From the NCBI GenBank assembly GCA_031841125.1, contig CM063113.1:45042197-45106196 (forward strand): a stretch of 64,000 nucleotides of DNA. Direction: 5' to 3'. This document shows, piece after piece, positions 56,283-64,000 of the stretch; position 1 is the stretch's first letter; each line of letters starts with the position of its first letter. The stretch is from Acanthococcus lagerstroemiae. Lineage: Eukaryota > Arthropoda > Insecta > Hemiptera > Eriococcidae. The translations under genes were made by a program, and so were the position numbers. The notes under the pieces were generated by a model, which worked only from the letters and a program-made list of their open reading frames with translations, was not told the origin of the DNA and ran no database searches.

Positions 56283-56564
56283 GATTGAGTTCTTATGTGT
56301 ACAATATACAATACATCTATTTACCGATGCACTTATACACGAGCTTATAGTAGGTATACATTTACCCCCCTTTTTTTGGCGTTACATTGGACTGAGCGTT
56401 ACTGAATATCTTTTTTGGTTTTCAATATTTCTTTCACAAATTGGTTTATTTTGACGTGGCTTTCTTTTTCTTGTAAACATTTTCCTAAGATCTCCATTAT
56501 ATTATATTTTATTCTGATTCGACTAAAATTTTGACATTCTATGAAAGTGTACCCGCGGAAAAGT

Positions 56565-56640
56565 TACCCATCTGTTACCCTCAGATTACCCGTGATCCCC
56601 TTTAGTTACCCGGGTTACTGGTGGGATTTTGCACATCGGG
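56565..56640 (-). repeat. inverted partner of 30985-31045
   Basis: On the minus strand it reads CCCGATGTGCAAAATCCC, then GGGTAACTAAAGGGGAT and GGTAACAGATGGGTAAC, paralleling 30985-31045. The GTTACCC word is repeated five times within the segment. Confidence 0.7.
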
Positions 56641-58380
56641 TTAAAAGCTGCAGCAGTAGTACAGTTGTAAAATACTGTTACCGAGAAGTCGCCGATGGTT
56701 TTCTGCAGATTTCAATCATGTGACATGGGTTAATACCGACTGACACCCTTTTCGGCTGAGAGAGGCAGCAAAACGTTTTGGAAAACTGACGAGATAATGC
56801 AACAGATGGTAGGTACACAAAATGTGGCAGAATCTATACTGAACATTGTGATACGCTTAGGTCCACATACGCATATGGGTAGTGGTAGGCTTGGTGCGGG
56901 ATTCATGATCTTCGGGTGCAGCATAGAATCGGTTCATAAGTTGTAGTGTCTGAAAACAGGAGTACTTCACAAGGCTACAGACTGGCAACCATGCTATATT
57001 GATTCTCAATCGGTTACAAGTACTATACTGCAAGTATACGAATGGAACTACTGGCGTTATTTCATCAGCACACACTGAGGAGGACTAAGCGACCACCACA
57101 TACGACGAAAAAGTTTGCGACGAGTATTTCAAAGCTCGAGGAAAGCGCAGTATGCGGACAATGTAAGGTCAGCTCGTGAATTGGTTGCCACTTAGAATCT
57201 GCAAACACTCTCCACACAACTCAATCAATCTCATATTCACTCTTCATCAGATGCACATAGAGTGCAACCTTCCATCAGTAGCGCTGAGTACGGTGATAGT
57301 GAACCACAACTGCAGAAATGCTTAATCCTCAGATGAGCACGATAATCTAACTTTAAGATCCAAACCATTGAATCTTTATCGTGATCTAGTATAGTCATCA
57401 ATGATAGTTCCTCTGTATTCTGACCTGATATTTCTGCACAATAGCAACATTCATTAAAAAACATTCAGTACTGAACTAGGGAGGATTGCTCATATCAGCA
57501 ACAATAATGTTTCGAATACCACATCAATCTTGTAGAACCATCTTCAACAGCCAACTACGTAAAATACCGGCACATTACAGACCCACAGTCATGGGCAACC
57601 TGTGTTTTGAAAGGCAATACTAGCATACTATACGGGCTTTACGTCCTGGACCAGCAGTAATTCTTCAATAAGCAGTCTGCCTTATCCAAGACACATAGCA
57701 TAACAGAAGAAGGACCTGCAGAACACGGGATGAAAGGCAACCCGTAGGCGTGCGCTCATTCGGCATTGTTGATAAATTCAATAGTCATTTGACAGAATTA
57801 TGTGAACTGAAAGCTTCTTCAGTTTTTAAGGTATTTTGGGCTGTCATTCGGCAAATACTGGCGACGTTACATCTGTTCCCTGCCGGTCACAAAGGAATAG
57901 AGAGATCTTTGGCCTTCAAAGAACAGAGCTAGTACCGGTACTGTCGCAGCGCCGCATCTTTCATCCGTTTCTGGTTGGAGGTATCGGGTACCATCCACGG
58001 AACTTTATATGAACAGCTTCGGAGAACGCAGATGCCAGCGGCTAGAACTGGCTCTAGTAAATCGAACTCGACGGAGTGTACATCAGGGTTCGCAACACGT
58101 TTCTGTGGCTTCGACAGGGTCCATTTAAAAGTTGAACTGATCCATAGACATGTGAGCACTCTTGTATAGTTGGTATGACAAGCAAGTCTCAGGTTTAGGC
58201 TGTCTAGCTTACTCTGTCCAGTCTTCTTTCCTTTAGCCCGACTGAACTTGGTCGCAGACTTGAAGCTAGTGCTTATTCGAAACGTCAAAAGCAGCCCACC
58301 CAAATCACGCACAGCAATACCGAAAGTCGACAACGGATTTTTTTCTAAATATGTACGTTTATGATTACACTCTATAGGAA
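56641..58380. other. non-coding, unrecognised frames
   Basis: The largest frame is on the minus strand (57929-58390, 153 codons). It is basic, has no known domain and shows no splice context. No repeat partner was found. Confidence 0.3.
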
Positions 58381-59340
58381 ACGTCGCCATCGTCCGCGTT
58401 GAAAAGCCACCCGTGAGGACGCAATATCAAAGCGGGAACAGGGTTGACGCCGCCTGTTGGTACTAATTAATAATGTGTGGCCATCGCCTCGCATCCGATT
58501 CGTCACCGAGTCCAAAATCGACGACTACGGCGACGCAGCGAGCGGGGTCTGCGTCGGTGACGCTCGCGACGCTTCACCGATCTCGCGGATGCGAGGTTCC
58601 TTTTTTCCCGCTGCTGCGGAATCTGTGCGTGCAGATAGCACAAAAATTACAAAAACAAAAACAGATATTCGTCGATTTTATATTCGGAACCCGGCGAGCG
58701 TATATGGCGATCGTATCAGCACGAATGTTGCCCTACAGTCACGTCACGGAGTCATAAGTACACATAAATATACGCGTATAGATAAATTATTTTTAGTCTT
58801 CGATTTCGAACGACATATTCGCCGGATGGGCGATGATGGGATATCGGTGAAAACTTGATCTGTTTCGATGCCAAATATACGCAGCCACGTTATTATGTTC
58901 GACGGTAGAAGGGAAAGCAGCAGAGCGACCGTCTGCATATGTCCAGCCAGAGAGCGCAAAGTTGATTTATACGGCGAGCTGCTGACATAAGCGCAACAGC
59001 TAGCTCGTATTTTGGAAAATTTTATCTGAAAGTGCAGCGCTTCGGATACAGCAAATAAATGACAATGCACCGGGCTTGGGTCAAATGTACGCAGAGGTTT
59101 GTGGGTAAACGAACCGGGAGCCGCGTAAGCGAAACATTCGTCGAAATTTATCGATGGTGATGTCGTCTGTCAGGCAGATATGCGGTGTGGTGATACGCGT
59201 CAAGACTGGACGAGTATTGGGCCCAAAAGCCATCTGACCTGTAATGGGTGGTGAAACTTGGGAGCAGCGTTGCCAAATGATGATCGAACCTGGGCAACAA
59301 TTACAGCCAGAATTAGGAGAATTTCCATACAAGCGACTGC
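58381..59340. other. CpG-rich island
   Basis: GC-rich single-copy sequence. The plus frame 58457-58858 (133 codons) overlaps another plus frame and a minus frame and has no domain. Confidence 0.3.
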
Positions 59341-59439
59341 GGATGTGAGTTTTCTGTAATATAAACTGCCACTGTGATGTTTGAGGGTAGTTCTGTGGCT
59401 GAGTGCGGTATCGTGCCCGCCTTGTATCCTTGCAAGTGA

Positions 59440-60755
59440 ACAGATTTCATCATTTCTCTCCCCATAAGATCTTAGCAAGCAGAACGACCGCAGCATCAAC
59501 TGAGGTGGATAGGCGTGCTCTTTGGTTCTCAGGAACAGAGCATCATACTCGCACAACACGTTATCACCAATATTTGAGAGACTGATGATGTGCTGCATGT
59601 GGCTCCTGAATCAATTATTACTCAATGTGATGAGACATGAGGCTAGCATGATTCACATACGCATACGCCTTCGGCACAGATAGGATAAATTCAATGCAGC
59701 AACCCATAGAAGCTTTTGTATCTCTCCCTGCAATATAACAGTGAAGAGAGCGAGTACTAATTATAGTAGATAGCGTGCTCTCCGTCATCCAGGAACAAAG
59801 CATTACGCACACGTTATCAGTAGTATCTGAAAGATTAGTGCTGAGTTGTTTGTGGCCTGGATTGCTGACTCAACATGGTGAGACACATGGCTGGTAATGA
59901 TTCACTTACGCATACGTCTTCGGCACAGGGAAGAAAAACCTGAACGCAACAACCTGCGGGAGGTTTTGTTCCTCTCCCCATATCATCCTAGCAAACAAAG
60001 CAACCGTAGTCCAATCACAGTGGATAGATAGTGTGCTCTCCAGTTCTTTGGAACAAGGTATAATACTTCCACAACACATCACCGGTATCTGAAGGACTGG
60101 TGCTGTGTTGTGTGTAGCTCCTGGATCGCTTACTCAGTGTGGTAAGACGCGTGGCTGGTAATGATTCACGTACGTCGTCTGCACAGGGAAGAAAACCCTG
60201 AACGCAACAACCCGCCGGAGGTTTTATTTCTCTTCCCATATCATCCTAGCGAACAGAGCAACCGCAATACCAATCACCGTGGACAGATAGCGTGCTCTCC
60301 GGTTCTTTGGAACAAGGTATAATACTTCCACAACACATTATTAGATCATCATTGGTATCTGAAGGACTAGTGCTGTGTTGTGTGTAGCTCCTGGATCGCT
60401 TACTCTGTGTGGTAAAACACGTGGTTGTAATGATTCACGCCCGCATACGTCTTTGACACAGGGAAAAAAAACCTGAACGCAACAACGCGCGGGAGGTTTT
60501 GTCTCTCTCCCCATATCATCCTAGCGAACAGAGTGACCGCAGTACTAATTGAAGTAGATAGATAACGCGCTCTGCAGTTCTCAGGAAGAAGATATACTTC
60601 CCGAACACTTTATCATCGTATCTGAAGGACATGTGCTGTGTTGTATGTGGCTCCTGGATCGCTTACTCAACGTGGTGAGACACCGGCCTGGTAGTGATTC
60701 ACGTAAGCATACATCTTCGCCACAGAGAAGAAAAACTTGAACGCAACAACCCACA
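59440..60755 (+). repeat. tandem array, about five units of about 260 bp
   Basis: Units recur with CTCTCCCCATATCATCCTAGC at about 59458, 59714, 59971, 60229 and 60506. Each is followed by AACAGAGCAACCGCA, GTGCTCTCCGGTTC, ATCTGAAGGACT, GTGTAGCTCCTGGATCG and GATTCACGTACG variants. The central and right units are most alike. The first two are more diverged, as expected at an array edge. Minus-strand frames follow the repeat and are not genes. Confidence 0.9.
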
Positions 60756-62550
60756 GGGAAAACACTGGCACACGGCTAATGTACCGCAAAATCCGCGTAT
60801 CTAAAAATCATGCGATTCCTAGGTTACAACATACGATTAGGACTGAGAAAGAGGATGATGTTCAAATGTAAATCGACTTGAATCTTGTACTGAAAACTGC
60901 ACACCGTTTAGGAGAGAAGGGCACTGAGAATAGCAAACCAATTATTCGAATAAGATACTTTACATCAGTAGACACAATCATTCAATCATTATTGGCCATC
61001 TATATACGTACATTAAAAACGATAAAATTTAGTTTCACTATCCCGCCGATACTAAACATATGTGTAGGGATAACACAATCAACAAGATTGACAGGGAAGA
61101 TAAAGCCACCGATCCGCAAGTTGTGACGGGTCTCTTCAAGGATACTGGAAATGTCTAAAAGCTATCTGCCGATCACCAGGAACATCGAAGCTATTTCTCG
61201 AAACCGGGGACTGTCGGGTCTAATAGTCTGTCTTCGGGTGATCGGGTCATTTCACAGACGAACGTATCAACCCCGAGAAAAACAATGTTTACCTGCTAGG
61301 TAGAAATCGAGTTTACATCTAATATATCAGACTTTGTACAGCGGGGAGGTCTTTTCACAACCCGCATACCGACATTAACTAAGTTTGTAAATAAGGCGAT
61401 GCATTCTGAGTCATTTAGACAACATTTTTACTATCGGGAGCCCGTGCTACTCAAAAGTCTTTCTTTTCTGCGCCGGATTCTCTCTTTCAGATTGATATTC
61501 CACTGCTATATATCGAGCCGCGCGATATGGTAGGTACGGTTCGGTTCCGTCCCACAGCCGACTACATTACCGTTTCATAAACACCCATTTACACTCAATT
61601 ATACCTTTTATACCCTGGTGAACGGCCGTAGCCAGCTCCGCCTTTACATTCGCGGACATCTCCCCTTACCAGCACGAACGAACAGGCTGGCATTTTACAG
61701 CTGTAATACGACCGTGTGTTCTCTCAATTTTCGAACGTCGTCCCAAGGTCGCCGAAAAAGAAAATTTTCACAGCCGTCAAACGAGAAACGGTGACCCGGC
61801 GAGATCGATAAATTCGTTTTTTATTAACTCGAAAATTCCTATCACTCTTATCAAGGTTATACATTCGATATTGAGTTGTATCGACGTAGGGTCGGCTCGC
61901 AAGCACTTCAAGTAATGAAAGATTTTATACGCGTATAAAAATGAATAGGAAAGACAAAGTAGCGAACAAACCGAAAGTCCAAGTTGTCGAGGTAATAAAT
62001 TGGTCGGAGGTGATCAGTGTGAGCGGGAAGAGAACTGCTTTGGTTGCGAACTGACGAGAGGATGAGCTCGAGGATGACTCGAACTCCCATGAATACATAG
62101 AGAATAGGTTACCTTACAGAATGCGAGGAAACCACTTACAAGGTTAGCAGTGGTTGCCCTCGGGTAACTGCAATTTGAGCGTGAGTGTTGGTTCTTCTGG
62201 AACTCGGTCAAACATTTCTGCAACTCATTCTCAGTTGAAATTCTTTCCAGCATACCAGTTCAGACCCCTTTTCCTAAGAATATTACTCCCAGGTTCAAAT
62301 ATCCATTAGGACACTCAAAAACTTATCAAAAGGCGGGGAATAAGGCTCCTCAAATCCTTTTGAAACTTGCCACTAAGACTCTGCGAAGATAGTGAGATTC
62401 GTTCGTATCTAGTATGTTGGAACTTGCTGATGGGTTATAAGAATGTCAATGCTGTGGTAAGGCTTTTTAGACTTACAGAACCATGAAGACTGAGTCAGGC
62501 CCACAGCATCAAGGGGAGAACGAATAAGAGCATTGCTCCTTCACCCACCG
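60756..62550. other. non-coding; CpG-rich block about 61490-62060
   Basis: No gene or TE was recognised. The CpG-rich part holds short minus-strand frames (61724-61906, 61908-62090) without motifs. The frame 60878-61126 has no motif. Confidence 0.3.
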
Positions 62551-62570
62551 TCTCTCTCTCTCTCTCTCTC
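62551..62570 (+). repeat. (TC)10 microsatellite
   Basis: Twenty bases of uninterrupted TC repeat. Confidence 0.95.
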
Positions 62571-63159
62571 CTAGCAGAAAGGCCAAGAGTTTTTCTCGTT
62601 TCTTGGGCGTGAAATTTGCAATTTTGCCCCAAGTTGCCCTCCTCTTGGAAAAATAATCACGCTACGAGCCTGAATCAAGTATTAAGTGTTGTACCAGGTC
62701 ATTTTACTCCTACTGTGTAAGTTGAGAACTTCGTATAACCAATGTTACTAATCGTCTTGTGCGATGTGTGATTGCACCGTCATCGGGCCAGTCTATATAA
62801 ACGAAATTAGAATTCAGTTGTTACAAAGTTGTATTACAAAATGTCAAACGTGCATTAAAGCTTGAACTTGAAATGAGTTATTAACAGGACACAGGGTAGC
62901 GATAAGGCGTCATTATGTGGAAAAGTAATTCGTGTCCAGTCAAACGCTATAAACAGAAACACGACGCGACTTCTGAAATGCGATCGTTGATAAGTACCTA
63001 CATGCCAATACGCAGAATTGCTTATGACTTGCGTTACCACAGTGTACCGTGGTGTCAACTCACAAATGCCTGTGCTGCGGACTTTGATGACTGGTTGACT
63101 GTATCGGCTTAGAGACAACACGAGCATATGTAGCCGCTACTTTGAAATGCATTCATTTT
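62571..63159. other. non-coding, nothing recognised
   Basis: Mirrored short frames (62855-63127 minus, 62915-63112 plus) lack motifs. Confidence 0.3.
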
Positions 63160-63305
63160 CATCAGACAAGATTGTCAAGTCTATGCTTGGGTCAATACAG
63201 TGAGTACTGGAGTAGTTACTGATTACGTTTCCATCAGATTGTCAAGTCTATCCTCGGGTCAATATAGAAAGTGCTAGAGCAGACACTGATTCAAGTGTTT
63301 AGAAT
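63160..63305 (+). repeat. two-unit direct repeat of about 72 bp
   Basis: GATTGTCAAGTCTAT followed by GGGTCAATA(C/T)AG and ACTGATT(A/C) occurs twice in tandem with about 20 percent divergence. Confidence 0.75.
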
Positions 63306-63550
63306 TGTGATCCCGTCCATTTCTGAAGAAAAATCCAAGATAAGTACGAATTGCTGAAGACTTGTTCCCGTCTGTCTTCTTATACATTTCCCTTATACAA
63401 CTTTCTGAAATCACTGTAGATGTACTAACTACTAAGTTCGCTAGGGAACTTTCATCTCTTCTGCGGATATATTGAACACTACCCTTACCCCTTTCTGGTG
63501 GAAAAAGCAGAGTTGAGGAAAAGGACGTGGGACTTGATAGTTTAAGTACC

Positions 63551-63687
63551 GTCAACTGGGGTGAAATCGTACACCGGGACTAATATTAGCCACTCATGAT
63601 TTGTCCACTAATAATGATACTAGCGCTTCTTCCACAAGTCATGAGTGGCCAATATTACCACCGGTGTCCGATATTACCCCAACTGAC
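63551..63687. repeat. foldback element with 49-bp arms
   Basis: 63551-63599 and 63639-63687 are inverted copies, 40 of 49 positions matching by my count, around TAATATT.GCCACTCATGA. The loop is 39 bp. No clear TSD. Confidence 0.85.
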
Positions 63688-63922
63688 AGTGCATATATAC
63701 TTTTTCAACACAAGCGAAACGTCTTGGCCCAGGACCTGAAGCCTCCTCCTCCTCCTTGTACAACTAATCAACAGTGGCGGATCCAAGAATCAATTCTGGA
63801 AGGCATTTCGAAACGTACAGCAACTGGATTTAGTTTTCCCACGCTCCACCTCGTAAGTGTTGATAGAATTAGCTTCATGCCCTCAATCTGGCAACTACAT
63901 GTACAACTCAATCGGATTCAAT

Positions 63923-64000
63923 CAGCCCCGTAGCTAGCGACTGGGCAGACTGGGCAATGTCCGGTCTGATGACTTCACTTGCCCGGTCTAGCAAAAAAGA
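63923..64000 (+). mobile_element. left part of a GCCCGTAGCCAGC-family MITE, cut by the window end
   Basis: CAGCCCCGTAGCTAGCG followed by GGGCAATGTCCGGTCT matches the left region of 25935-26153. CACTTGCCCGGTCTAGC matches its right half, so this copy may be shorter. The right end lies beyond the window. Confidence 0.7.

Noticed and set aside
57929..58390. 153-codon minus-strand frame
   Set aside because: No recognised domain or splice context, and the plus strand is also open over much of it.
59440..60755. CRISPR-like array
   Set aside because: Units are about 260 bp and continuous, without short repeats alternating with unique spacers. The sequence is eukaryotic.

Overview
The window looks like nuclear DNA of an animal, most probably an insect. 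It is AT-rich and gene-poor, shows no operons or ribosome-binding sites, and is full of eukaryotic transposable-element (TE) debris: hAT, mariner and Mutator-like DNA transposons, non-LTR retrotransposons, a tRNA-derived SINE and many MITEs. CpG is not depleted in the GC-rich parts, as in hymenopterans and several hemipterans. I cannot name the species. No conserved cellular protein, rRNA, functional tRNA, CRISPR array or viral gene was recognised. The open frames are short, overlap on both strands, or belong to decayed TEs.

Layout. Blocks of CpG-rich, apparently single-copy non-coding DNA (about 5.2-6.7, 10.9-12.8, 17.4-19.1, 24.8-25.4, 28.0-28.8, 33.0-34.7, 38.6-38.9, 42.4-44.3, 49.4-50.5, 53.5-55.0, 58.4-59.3 and 61.5-62.1 kb) alternate with AT-rich blocks made largely of mobile elements and their remnants. 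This looks like the intergenic or intronic surroundings of a gene with long non-coding flanks.

Mobile elements. The best-supported ones are delimited by both terminal inverted repeats (TIRs) and target-site duplications (TSDs). A 3.1 kb hAT-like element (39228-42323, TSD ATTGAGAT) carries a broken transposase on the minus strand. A second hAT (20130-21689) keeps only the C-terminal transposase half. A 2.5 kb element (44309-46805, TSD ATACTCTG) has two right ends. A three-level nest lies at 13015-14519. Small MITEs with exact 8-bp TSDs lie at 26978-27231, 36164-36521, 38012-38186 and 52945-53106. A separate family is built on CCCTGACTTTTCC motifs (2655-4445, 7656-8002, 52302-52691). Coding remnants are a mariner C-terminus (31054-31600), a MULE transposase (47298-48017) and three LINE fragments (32118-32515, 48152-48915, 49000-49423).

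Repeats. There are tandem arrays at 5.0, 6.7-7.5, 16.5-17.0, 29.3-30.1 and 59.4-60.8 kb, and several foldback repeats (8.4, 21.8-22.3, 26.3, 27.4, 46.9, 47.0-47.3 and 63.6 kb). No genes act together in a pathway here. What the window records is repeated TE insertion between putative regulatory islands. Two weak exon candidates (24494-24745 and 27955-28096) are flagged for transcript checks.
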